Below, piece by piece: positions 29,401-43,514 of a stretch of 61,140 bases of DNA. Origin of the DNA: Branchiostoma floridae (Eukaryota; Chordata; Leptocardii; Amphioxiformes; Branchiostomatidae). Where the stretch lies: the NCBI RefSeq assembly GCF_000003815.2, contig NC_049982.1, positions 25,185,049-25,246,188 of the forward strand, written 5' to 3'. The position numbers were made by a program, and so were the translations under genes. Position 1 is the stretch's first letter. Each line of letters opens with the position of its first letter. Below the pieces are notes generated by a model, which ran no database searches, was not told the DNA's origin, and worked only from the letters and a program-made list of their open reading frames with translations.

Positions 29401-32400
29401 GCAAAAATAAGCATTTTGTTGTACTGTACACCAAAACTGATATTGCATCTATATGGGGGACTTATCAAGGCACATCTGTGCCAAATTTCAGCTCATTCGG
29501 TTATAATACCAGGGTACAGGGGGCCCAAATATACAGTTTTGGTCTTAAGATGACCAAAAAACCTTAATAAAATCATTTAAGAGACAGATATGGAAAAAAT
29601 GAAAAAAACGCCCGAGGGTATTGGCCCACTCTACCCTTGTGCCAAATTTCAAGTCATTCGGTTGAGGAACAACGGAGATACCGTGTTCTGAAGATTTGAC
29701 AGGAGAAAGAAACATTACGAATACAATATATTTCACCATACCTATGGTATGGCTGAAATATAATTACGAATACAATATATTTCACCATACCTATGGTATG
29801 GCTGAAATATAATAAAAGTGTATCTTACCGAATGAATTACTAAATGTTTTGAGCTAAAATATTTCATACGCCTTTGTAGTAATACAATGATGTACACTAG
29901 TAATGTATGCACTGCGCAATCCAATAGAGGGACCTGATTGGCTGTGCAACACAGATTTCCCGCCAAAGTGTTGCCCTGTGATTGGTCAGGCTGTTCCAAA
30001 GGGTATCGGCAAGTGATTAACGTGATTAAGTGATTACTACTTTGTTTGACCTTGAAATGTGGCCGACAAATAGCAACATTTAGTGAGAAAGTTTGTCATA
30101 TTACATCAATAGAACTAGATAAATACAATTTAAACTTTGATGCTTATTTTTGAGAAAACATCATTTTGAAATTTTGCTCACGAAAACCCTTTCCGACCCA
30201 TAGAAAATAGAGGGTCNNNNNNNNNNNNNNNNNNNNNNNNNNNNNNNNNNNNNNNNNNNNNNNNNNNNNNNNNNNNNNNNNNNNNNNNNNNNNNNNNNNN
30301 NNNNNNNNNNNNNNNNATGCATGTACCCTGAAATTACGATGAACGGCCACGTATATGACGATAATGATAGATATACGATGATTAAACTTCATTTGTCGTA
30401 AAACTCATTTGTCTATGTGCGTAATATTAATTTGTCTGCACAATGCCTTGTACAAAAACGAACTCGTATCACTGCCATGTCAACATCTGACTTCTTGTCA
30501 ATGTGCCTTACGTGATCAACATGAATCTGCGTCAGACAATTTAGAAATGTACAGGATAATTATATTCTTGCACCGAAATTAAGATTGGATCAACGAGGTT
30601 TTCAAATCTCTTCATTTGAGTGACTTCGCTGCATCTCACTGCATGACAATGCCAGGACATCGATCCTTCTGATTATCTAATCGTTGGCGCTATTTGATCA
30701 AAATTGGGTGATGGCTCCTCAGCTGATGAAGTTTGCCCTATGCCTAAACAATAGCATAAGATAGTACTAAAGGCTGCAAGAGGAATGAAGCCAGCCTAGG
30801 TGTGTGTTTGGATACCAGTGGCTGATGACTCCCTTTTGCCAGCTGTACTCATTACCCAATCGTTGGCGCTATTTGACCAAAATTGGGTGATGGCTTCCGG
30901 GCTGATAAAGTTTGCCTTATGACTCTTAATCTCCAAGTAGATCGTACGTTAGTATAAGATAGTATCAAAAGCTGCCAGGAGTGAAGCCGGCCTAGGTGTG
31001 TGTCTGGCTACCGGAGATCTGCCGTCACTGAAACAGGGAGGAGCATTTCTATTCAACAATGGTGCTACTGCCTTTCCCTGTGGCCATATTAACAGCTGTA
31101 CGAATTAGCCTGGTATCCAGCCGTAAAATAGCTCCCGAGTCTCTTCTCTCCTCTTCGCATTAGCCTGGTATCCAGCCGTAATATAGCTCCCGAGAGAGAA
31201 GAGACTCGGAAGCTATATTACGGCTGGATACCAGGCTTGTAAGAACATCCGTGGTGTTAATTAATGATTTTATGAGCACTTCATGTCTTTATTGGGACAA
31301 GTCAAGTGACTTGTGTCACATTTGATACTATCTTATGCCACCGGTAAATCTGCCTGGAGATTACATGTATATGCCTCTGGCACGTAGCCCTGGTGTTGTG
31401 TAATAGCCTAATACATCCCCGCGGAGCACAATCATTGGAAGGTTCCCTCGTGTCAATTTTTGCCGGCTTTCATATCTTACCTCTGATCTCCCGCGGTTGA
31501 AGGATACGGCTATTTGATGATCTGGAAATCGATTTGGCTACGGCTACGCTAAAGGTTTGGGAAGAATATCAAAACTCAAAAGCAAGCTTAAGAAGCAAAC
31601 TAGCATTCTAGACTCCACTGTTCACTCCCTTTTTTTATTATTTTCCTTCTTTATTTGTCAAAGTCGGTGTGATAAACTATGTATTGACAGGAACTTAAAT
31701 GTGGCTAGTTTAAAGATATGGCTAATATGAAAGAAAGGTAGACATCTGTTTGACAGCTTACATATGTCATGTTCCCACTAGCCCCATAAGGTAACAAGTA
31801 TATGATGATGTATGATGATGATATGCCCTATAGCAGGAGAATGAAGGATGGACATGAGATGACCTATGATATCCGACTATAGGATCTTTGACCTAACTTC
31901 CTGTTAGTGAGACGTGTAAGGTGTAGGACGGTGGCTGGAATGTGGCGAATACATGACTACGCATGTGAAAGCAAAAACACAGTGACAGACACACCGAGAC
32001 ACTCCCCTTGGAGCTATTGAAAGCCTTTGGGTCCATGTTATCATTCTCTGCCAGTGTTATCAAGAGTAAACACCCAGTTGACAACCCCAGCACATGTTGT
32101 TATTTATAGTCGCTAAAACCTTGACCTTTAACCTGATCATGTGATGTGTGTAGGATGTCAGAAACCCTACATTTCTGAGTAAAAAAAAACAATATAAAGG
32201 TTGTCTTGTGGTCAGGGTTGCTGACTCAGAGCATTAAAGGTACTGAGTGGAAAGAAGAAACAAACCTGTCAGAAAAGCAGAAAGTACAACATTGCATCCG
32301 ACGGTGTCTATTTGGTCAGTATATGGACGTGAATGGTTATCACACGTCTGACACATGATCGTTTGTCCCTTGTTGAGCACTTAATGATGTGGACAAAGAG

Positions 32401-35400
32401 ACGACAAGCCAACTTCTTAAGAGTTTAAGGCGCCGCCAAGCACAAAGCACCTTAAGAGCTTTCACAAAAGCAATAAAACGTATATATCATAACGATATTA
32501 TCCATAGGCACGACATAATTAAACTTTATTTATCTCCGAAACGACATGTTGTGATCTTATAGAGATAGATGTACCATAAAACGCATACTGTAAGATGGAA
32601 AATGTTCGCGTTACTTTTACGTTTCTTCCCAGTAATGTCTTCACATCAAAGTTAAAACCGCCGAAAACATTTCCCCCTTTACAGTAAAACACTGCATGGC
32701 AGTTTCTACCGCGAACTTTAGAAATAACCAACGCAAACACTCAGTTTTGTCACATAATTGATTTCAGCTAACATTTCCCATTTTACAGTAGATTCTTATC
32801 TAAGGGGCTTGCAAAGGCAATAAAGCCATATATCATAACAATATTAATATTGTCCATGGCTTATCGGCATAGCACGAATGACCCGTGCTCGAGCTCATAG
32901 CTTATCTAATCAAGACAATAATCAGTAGTGCGCTTGTGTATATAAGCTTTCACTGAGTTCAAGGTAAGCGTCCTGCTGATTGACAGGGCTTTGAAAATAT
33001 GATCGTATTACTAACTTCAACTGTCAGACGCAGTCGACCTTCGGGCGTTAATTTCAATAGCTAAAGCGTGTATCTCACTGGACTTATATAAATATAGGTT
33101 CATCTTTATTTTATTTTTCTATGATCAATGCATGTTCCCATTTGCAACATGCATTAAGCAGGAATCTAAGACAGCAAATCATCCAGCTCTTCCTGCCAGC
33201 CCATGGGAACAACTTTGAACCCGGGCCAACCCAACCTTCCCATCCTGCCAATTACACCATCTTCTTCCTCACATCCTGGTCCTCGACAGTCGACAATGTT
33301 CAAATAAGTGTGGCACACACACTCAAAGAAACATTTTTGCTGAAAACAATATCTCGACTTTGATGCATAATGTATTGGGAAGGGAGGTTACCTACCTGAT
33401 ATGATCCAAACGACGGATACCAGCATCAGCATGACACGGGACGTACGGTGAACCCGGTAGGACAGTGGATGAGATATTGCCAGGTATCTGTAAAACAAAT
33501 GTATATCGTATAACAGTGTAGGTGTCAGGGCACAGTTATATTATATATATACATGTATATGTCGGGGTACAGGTTGCAATCTGTCAGAATCGCCGAGTTC
33601 TGCGGGTAAAGATCCCGATGGTACGTCGATGAAGGTTAGACATCCAGGTAATAAGATATGCCAAAAAAACAGTTACTCAAGCAACTGGATATTATTTTGG
33701 AGCTAGTTTCCAAAATCATATCCAGTTGCTTGATCCCGATAGTAGTCCGTAGAGAGACAGCCCCCATCATTATGTTTACCTTCTTATTGCATATTGTATT
33801 GCTAACTATGTTGTATGCCAATAAAAGTGTTATGAAAAATCGCTGTGATACTTTCCAGCTTCGTTCTTTACGACCAAAATGACAGTATTATGACCAGATT
33901 ACCCACTTTCATATTCTAGATCATCTTTATCTTAAAATATTCTTAGCCATCTTCGATTACGTGTATGATACAATAGTCTTTATATGGGGCCATAAATATA
34001 CAGGACATAACCAGATCCACACTCACTTTGTTGGCAAGGGACTATCACGTTTCGTAAGAACAACGACATGGAGATCTTTCAAATCTTAATGACTAAATCC
34101 TCGTTGACTTGATTGTATGCTTGATGATAACCACACGCTCATTAATTTCCATCCATCCTAACCCCCCAAAAGTTTGCGTAAATCGTAAACTATTAAGAAG
34201 TTGGAAATTAAGCACCGATATGCCGTAAATTGCAAAACTGTGATCGCGAAAAACGTATATATACCAATGCCCCTTTTTCTACCGTAAAACGTGCTGATTT
34301 TGTCGTAAACGTCAAGCTCTTGCAAGCGATGTATTTCGAGCAGAACAAAAAAGAACATATTATTTGGCATTCCATGTTCCATTTGTAGTATCAGTCATTT
34401 GCAAGTCCCTCCTAATGACCAATTAGATTTTATCAGAAAGGCAATTTTTGGGTCAAACATTTTTTTCAATTTTACATGCCCAAAAGGATGTCATCCATAT
34501 GTAGTCAAATCAGTTGGCCTAAATGTATTTCATAACATTCTAAACGTCGTATTCGTCGTATGGTGTTTTTAGCTTGCCCCATGTATTTGTGAAATGTAAA
34601 TATAATAAATCTACCGAATTCCATAAAGAATCTAGTATCTATGTATTTATTTTCTTGCTCCTTAGCATAAAAGATGGCCGGTATAAAAATGATTTTGGTT
34701 CGTCACTCTAATCCATATTCATCGAGCGTTTTCATAGAATCTGACAGTGCATGAGAAAAAAATACGACTTTCCAGATTAAACTAGTTGTTTGAAATACAT
34801 CCCAATTTCCGCTAGGTATAGTATTCTACAACCAAACTAAGCTAAACGCGTACAATAAAATGCAACAAATGCACTCAAAAAGCGAGATTCCATTTGCAAA
34901 TCTGTCACCAGAATGACACATTAACACAGTATCTTGACAACATCTTCCAAAAGGTGTCTTCTAGATGTTCTACTGTAAAACTAATCACCCTGTATTGTGT
35001 GTGTGGAGAATGACGGATGCCAGCTTTAAACTAAGACGGTAACATAACATAGCATTTACGGTCGTAAAGGTAAGTACTTATTAACGTTTATGTGCTCGCT
35101 TCTTACCAAGCCTATATAAATCACGATTTTAGTAGACTTTCCACTGGAATGCCCCCAATAGACAGTTCCTTGACCCCTTCAAAACGTAGAGATGCCAAAT
35201 AAAACTGTAGATAATTGACGGACATGCATCAACTCTCTGATTGGTCGATCCGCTAATTGTCACACTCTCTTTGGTTGAACTGTTGATTGTGATTGACAGT
35301 CCGGATAGGTCTATTGACTCAAAGGTATTGGCCATCACGCTTCTGGGGGCATGACCAATCAGTTACACGAGGAGGAGGTCATTCAGCTATCACAACATTC

Positions 35401-37658
35401 CTTGCAATGCACGTTCTACAATACATACCCAGATGACTGACTGTGAGAAACAAGGATACAGACTTGTCATGTTACAACAACAACTGTTAGGTTTTGAAAA
35501 GTACATGGTCTTTACTTGAATTGTCAAAAAGACAAAGGCCTCGCTGACTCCATATTATGGATGTCATCGTCCGTAGATCACAAAACCAATACGAGAGGGT
35601 GAACAAATACTGCTAAACTTTGTAAACTATAAGAATACAAAGCGGGTAACCCAATGTGAAAATAGAATTAGATCAATCTTGTGTACCTCGGTGTTGAAGT
35701 ATAGTACAAACTCATTCATCAGGTTTTGATGCAGTACAAGTAACATTGCAAGTCCGCTGCCTTGTCCTTTTAGGGAGATTGTGAGTCAACTCTTTCGTAA
35801 GTTCCCTGGTATGTAATATTGTTAAAAAAATCAGTAGGTCCAGAAGTAGTTCACGAAACTATCTGCCTTTTTTTAAATTATCTTGGCTGCCTTTTAGAAG
35901 ACTGACTTCTTACCTATCTACGCTGATCATGCAGAGGTTGATGATGGAAGCAGTACAACAGAAGACGTCCACAGAGATCCACAGGTCACAGAGAGGCTTG
36001 CCGAGGCTCCACCTGCCCTCCAGCTCGTTGGTCAGTGACAGTGGCATCACGGCCATGGCCACCAGCAAATCAGCAACGGCCTGGAAATATCAGAATACAA
36101 AATGGCAGAAGTTCAACAAAAATATGGCCTTGACATTGTGCCTGCTGCGAAGGTTTTTATTATGTCGATATTATCTATTTGTGTATTAGTTTTCTTTGTA
36201 TGTCTTATATGATTTTCGTTTAGTACTAAACGTTGTCTTGATTTGCAGCGACATACACAATCATAGGACATAAAGTGGAATTGCCAAATATTAATTTGAT
36301 GGAATCAGTCGCTATGAGTGGGCGAGTAAGTGGGTGAATAAGGTTAGTGAGTTAGTTGATTGATAGGTCGATTGAGTGAGTGAGTGAGTGAGTGAGTGGT
36401 TGAGTGAGTGAGTGAGTGAGTGAGTGAGTGAGTGAATGAGTGAGTGAGTGAGTGAGTGGTTGAGTGAGTGAGTGAGTGAGTGAGTGAGTGAATGAGTGAG
36501 TGAGTGAGACAGTGAGTGAGTGAGACAGTCAGTCAGTCAGTGAGTTACCGAGAGTGAGTTTCTTTTACAGACAGCAAATACATGCAGTACTTATAAAAGT
36601 AACTTATAACTTAAGTTTTCATTTATTTGTGATTAATTCGTCTGATCAGCAAATAGAACGAAATACATTCTAATGTCTTTCATTGCCAATCATTTCTCAT
36701 TGTGTTTAACTGCCTATAAATGATTAGACCTTGAAGTATTCCCATTTATCTGCCACGCTGCCACGGTCAACGACATCGAATTACATAAGGAAAGCCATCC
36801 CAGCCTATATCAACTGCAACACCCATCAAAATTACGTACTCAAACTCAATAACAATTGAGTCATTTCATAATTTAGGGTTTAATATATTAGCTTATACAA
36901 ATTGCTACGCTATTTAGAACTACAAATTGTAATTTATATTTTAATGTGCATAAAACATCCTATCAATCATGCCTTCCATAATCATATTAAGTATGATATT
37001 CCCTATGGCACACTTTCGTCTATTGACGAAAGACATACCTAGTCGTCTGGTAAATAAGACGTGGTTTTAAACTCGTATTTCCGCTTCTGACTATTAGGAT
37101 TTGTCCAAATATACATGAAACCAATTACATAGTAATGGTATAGTGTTTAACAATTAGCGTTTGTTTCTTCTTTCGTTCATATCCTTGTAGTGTCTAGTGG
37201 CACATTGAACAGTATGTGTATGTGTTTCAGTAATATTTTCGTCGAATTCAAGTAAGAGTTGCTAGCCCATTACCCTTAAGTTAAACGTACTTGAGGCACC
37301 TTCTCGAACGCGGCACTCCATTTTACGCCCCTCCCGAAAGACGTGGGCAGCCCTAAAGAAAATCCCCTACAGGATTGAACTGGGTCTCCAAGATAACAAC
37401 TTATTGAAACCAGGATCTCAAATTTGAGGCTGCTACCAGTATAAGACATCCCTTAACATTTGGCAATGAACTATAGTTTTGATTACCCTATTGTACAACA
37501 TTACAGGATATGGCATTCACTGATGTGAATCAATAAATGGGAAGTATCACAAATTTCGATTAGGTATGTATCATTTGACTTTGAAAGCAATGTCGACAGG
37601 CAAATGGAATATATTCCGGAAGAATAAGAATGATGATGATTAGTATGATGATGATCAT

Positions 37659-37699
<41 letters not shown>

Positions 37700-40600
37700 C
37701 AATCAATCAATCAATCAGTTCTAACTAAATTTGCCAAATGTAATATTTTACCTCTACTGTATTGGCAGCCCACTCATTGCAACTATAAGGTGTTGAAAAA
37801 CAATGACATGAAGTATTAAAAAGTTTTATAACGTACCAAGTTATTTTACCAATCTATATGGATATCAGAAAGTAATAAGAACCAGCAAACACATGGACGA
37901 CCAACTACTAACATGACCTTCAGTCAGTTCATCGGACGTCACTGGAATATTGATATTAGGCCAAGGAAATAATGCTGCGTTTCAAGCTACTATCCCTAGC
38001 AAGGCCTAGCCTTCTGGAGCCAACTGTGTGACAAAGGAATTTCAATCTGGGTGATGAAAAAAAATCGTTATCAACATTTCTCCCTCATTTAGTGTGTAAT
38101 AGAATATCGTGCTTGCAAAATGTATGTCTGTAATGCAAATGACGTTGCAAACACCGGACTCTCTACTGCTAGCATGCTGTAGTAGTTGGTATACGTGTGT
38201 ACAGTTAATACGAAAAGAGCACTTCATAATGCCGAAAAGCTCAGTTAATGAGCCTGCTGGCACGGATGCTATCACACATGCACATTGTGAGATTGCTATC
38301 ATCGCAGAGCCATTTGCATCTTCTCTATACTACCGTACTAATGTCTGACCTACAACGGAGGCAAGGGCAGTAGTAACGGCAATGTGAAGCCTCTGTGTGG
38401 CTATAGGAAACGCCATAAAGAACAGTGTTGCAGAACGGAGCATCGATCCACTGAACTTCCAACCTGTCACACAAGCAATCGTTCCTAGTACCTATAGCTA
38501 ATGGCACATAGGGCAGCAAGTTTTCTTATTGTTTCAGTAGCAGGGTAGATTTTTACAAGGACGGGTTGCCAGCCCCCCCCCCCCCCCCCCCTTTACCTGC
38601 CTGATCGAGGCAACTCATCAACCGCTGGAGCCCTAATTTTTGTCTCTTCCGAAAGACTTCCGTGCTGCCCCAACCAAGATACTAGGGACGGGTCCCGGTA
38701 CAGAAAATTCACGTCCATTTACGGTCCAGGTCCAGAGGATCAGGTCCAGGTCCGGACCTGAACCTGTACCTAATTCTTTGTGAACAGGCAATACTTGTAA
38801 CATTTCGCTTCATAGGAATCTGTTTGGTAGAGTATCCTATCTTCCCAGGAATTGAACTTGGGTCTACCAATTACAAACTAATCTAAACCAGGAGCTCAAC
38901 TGTGAGGCTGCTACCGGTTGAGCCACAGGGACATCAATTCACATAAGTAATAGTTTGATGTAGTTCGGCATGCCATAGTTTGCTGCATGATGTATAGTTA
39001 TGCACCTATGAATGCGTTTTTAGGAACAAGGCAAAGTGCTCTGCGCCCAAGCTGCACACGATGAAAAAGACGAATGGTCGACATAAAAGAAACAATTGTC
39101 TCTGCTTTGACCGGACAGATGATGGGTCCATATGCATGTCTGTCGTGTTGAAAATAATTGTGCAATGCCAAACGGAAAAGAAGTAAGTGGAAAGAGCTAG
39201 ATGTCATTAGGTTCCGAATAGCCTTTGAAGAAAATTTGTGCAATGCCAAATGAATAGAAATTTGAACGAGTTTGACTTGACATGCCAACAAGTTACCCAG
39301 AAACTTTACTCATACACGTACAGATGACTGGTTTACATAATACAATAATGCACAACACATATACATGTATGTATTCATATTAGTGGACATTAGAGACTTA
39401 ATCAATAATTAGCGAGAGCGTTGAACGAACATTAAGTTTTATGTGGTTTCACGAAATAGGAGTTTGTCTTGTATAGAAAATATGGAGTGTGTTTGGGTTA
39501 AATTTTGGTGCTGGCAGTGGTTGATCAGGTTCAAAAGTGTTGGCCATTATCGATACTATAGGTAATGATCCAATGAACCATTTAATTCTGACTGATTAAT
39601 CCATTAGGTATTGCAGCAAAGTCTCAACAATATTTTTATTTGCCTTTAACAAACGTCAATGACTGTCGTCATGATCATCGTGTTTGAAACTTCTTAACTT
39701 CTGTTTTCATGATTTTTGTACGCGTAAGTACAAGAACACATAATAGTATTGCCATATCATTTCTCCTTATATAATTCCGATCTTGTTAATTTTTAACGTT
39801 AAAACATCAATGAAATGGGGGAAAGAGGATTTATATGTGTCAATGAACACCAGGCATTACCCAATTCACCTTTTCCGATTGCGTCATTGGCGACATTTTC
39901 AACATAGATTGATCCCGATGATAGCTTGTAGGTGGGTGTGGGTCGGCAAAACGAAGATTAGATTCGATAATGGGCCCCTGAATGCAGTGGAAAGTTTTGA
40001 TATCTCGTGTTCTGGACACTCTTTGGTCGTGATTTTTCATGGGTAAATACGTGTAGCTCTCAGGGCAGAAAGTAACCGCTGTACATTTGGATATTCCCTA
40101 TCGACGTCCTTAGAACTGCAGGGGCAAATTGTGTTTCAAACTTTAACTGTTACTCTGGTGAATCATACAACTACCTAAAGGTGGTATCTCACTGCACTTG
40201 GGGCACAGGTGCGGCACTGCGGGGTTGGTTCACTGCGGCGGCACTGTTGTATTATTTTCTCCAATTTTGTTTATAATTTAGATAATACGTAATACGTAAA
40301 AGTATGACAACAAAATACACAAAAGAAGAGAATTCGTTCTGAACATCTCTAAACATCGTTTGAGTCATATTTCGAACCCCGCAGTGCCGCACCGGAACCC
40401 CATGTGCAGTGAGATGCAACCTCAAAATAGTCCTTCAGTCCCCACATACATACATACTGATGAGAGACTACATGCAAACAAACCTCGCTCTATGCATGCT
40501 TCATTTGCTGCGCTTCCAGTACATGATTGATTTTTAATGCTGTACTCCGGCACCCGTTAAGCCTGAGTTATGTTTACTGTGGAGATCAAAAGATCCCTCC

Positions 40601-43464
40601 GCGTGTGAAGACTGCAGCTGACTTATCCAGCCTTTCGACTAAATGATTATTTCGTCCTTGCCTTTTTTTCTCTTAATGAGGTGACTGGACTATTTTTGGT
40701 CGCACACAAAAAGAAATGAACACATCAGTCGTTTGAGCCGATATCTTAGATCTTACTTTGAAATCAGTATTGAAGTCAACGCTCGCTAATTTTGGTCGCA
40801 CAAAAATGACCAGACCACGCACTTGAGCCATTATTTTAGATCTTCGTTTGGAATCTCTATCCTTGTTTTCTCTTTGCGAGGTATTGAAGTCAACGCTTGC
40901 TATTTTTGGCACAAAAATGACCAGATCACACGCTTGCGCCGTTAGGTTAGATCTTAGGTTTGGATTAAGTCTTTGTTATCTGTCCGGGAGGTATTGCCTG
41001 CTATTTTTGGTCGCACAAAAATGACCAGATCACACGCTTGAGCCGTTACTTTAGATTTTAGGTTTGAATAAGTCCTTTTGAATAAGTCCTAAGTTTCTGT
41101 TCGGGAGGTATTACCTGCTATTTTTGGTCGCACAAAAAAGACCAGATCACTCACTTGAGTCGTTGTTTTAGATAAGAGTTTGAAATATATGTTTCCTATC
41201 TTTTACGAGGTTTTAAAGTTATTTTTGGTGACATCACTTGCATGACTAGCGGTTACAGAGCTTTGTTTCAAAAATATATTTTTGCTCTAACTCCATTAGG
41301 TATTGATATTACCTCTATGAAGTTTCGTTTGCACAAAAGAGATAAGAACATCATTTTCTTGAGCCATTGTTTGAAAGGTGCACTCTGTATTATATTTATA
41401 ATACAGAAAGCAAATTTGCTACGTGTTGTTTTGTAGCTTCGTACAACCATTATCTACCTTCGGTCTTACATAAAGAAAAATGGCCACATTGCTGCTTGAG
41501 TCTTGTTTTGAAATCGTTCTTCTTCATGTAAGTTCGTACAACTGTTATCTAATTTTGATCACAAATTATGACCACGTACCTGTCGACATTTGCTTGCACA
41601 GTTGTTTTGAATCGTATACCTACGAAAAAATATTACGCGTAAAACTATAATTGGGGAATCCAGCGTTGTGGGTGGGGAATGAGCTGATGGAAGCGATAAA
41701 CTGTGGATTACAACCAAGGCAGATGACGTCAAATGCACCCGGGGTTCCTTATCTCTCTCTCTATGTATGTCATTAGAGCGTGCTTGAAGATAGTGATTTA
41801 TACTTGGGTTGTGACGTCAAATGGCCGATAGACTAACTAGCCTAGCGGAGATCGAAAGATCACGAGTTCGATCCCTGGCATTCCTAGTTAGATCTGTGTC
41901 CTTATACTCCTGTCACATTTGGCGAAAATCGATCGGACGACGATTCTGCGGCAATCACCCGAACCTCGCTTATGATAATAACTTTATTCCAGAACACTTG
42001 TACAAGGTACCTATATGTGACAGGGACGGTTTTCAGGTGAAAAATGTTTCGGTGGAGGGAGAGGGATAGGCTCCCTCTTTCCATACCGTGCCCTAGACAC
42101 AGTGGATAACAACCCTCTGTCCCTATGGCCCGAACAAGGCCTATGGCACTACCTTTTACCTTCAGTTATTACATTTCAGGTACGCCTACTGTGTCCACAC
42201 AACACAATACATTTTAGACACCATCCTACTATTCAAAGGTATTTGAACTCGCGTATACGTTCTGCGATGTCAATGAACTCATTGACAACATACACGCACC
42301 AACTAGCACTTGCAAAGGTTGGACATACTTTTCATCGGATGTTTCTATTGTGTAAAAGGGCAAAATGCCAAATCTAAACGCCACATCTAAATATGAACGG
42401 AACTTATCAAGCAAAGTGTGAATGACCTCCAAAAGCCATCTCCGGTAGAAAGTAGAGGGCGACCGGTGAACCACCCACCTAGTAGTAAAGGTCCGTGTGG
42501 AATATAATAACTTTCAAAGCAATAACATAAAGAACCAGAGTTATCAGCCGAGGATTGATGTCTTCAAAAATTCGTTTTCCCATGAGCTATCGTAGAGGGG
42601 AAGTCGTCTGCCACATAGCACGATAGAAGCATACTTATCAGATAGCTTTAAACAACGCTGTAACAGTCAAATATGCGAAGGCTATGTGTGATAGGTCGTT
42701 CAGTGTAATAAAATCAGCAGCTGCTGTGTCGCGTACCTGCGAAACTCGTGCGTTATGCCGAATTGCGGTTATACCAGCTGTACATATATAGATAGATACA
42801 GATACAGAATTCGAAGCCGTGTCGGCCGAAGGGATGATATACCGTCTATACATAAGATACAGGTACAGAAGCGGTTGTGTTTTTTCAAAGGACGGTCATA
42901 CTGGCTATACAGATACAGAACCTGGTGTGTTACGCCGAAGAGAAGTTATACCGACTACACAGATTCAGAACCTGGCGTGTTACGCCGAAGGGAAGTTATA
43001 CCGGCAATACGGATACAGATACAGAACGCCTAGAGAGAGAAGTTGGGTGCTGCTACCAGTATTTGATACAAACACTAACTCACACACAAACATGTTCCTG
43101 TATATACAACAGACGATTTGTAAACTTTTAACGGAGGCTAGTTGATCAAAGGGTGTGATCTATAGCCTATTTATTTCAAATTGCCATTGTAATGACTTGC
43201 AGTTTCTCGCTTCTCATTCTCCTATTAAAAACTGCAATTTTCTCAAAGAAAGGATAGGAGGAACTCTGTTCATCCGTGAAATGGTTTGTCAAAATTAATG
43301 TGGTAAATCATAAATGTGATCTTAAAGGGCTTCGTTAGAGTTTGGTGAAATAATTGGTAAGTTCAAGAGGACCGTCTCTCTATCTCTCTCTTTCCCTCTC
43401 TTTCTCTCACACACACAATTTCACAAACATATACACACACTTTTCTTTGTAACTCAACAACACG

Positions 43465-43514
<50 letters not shown>

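Noticed and set aside
35929-36189. Plus-strand ORF opposite exon 2
   Set aside because: It is a shadow of the receptor exon, which has the protein motifs and splice sites on the minus strand.
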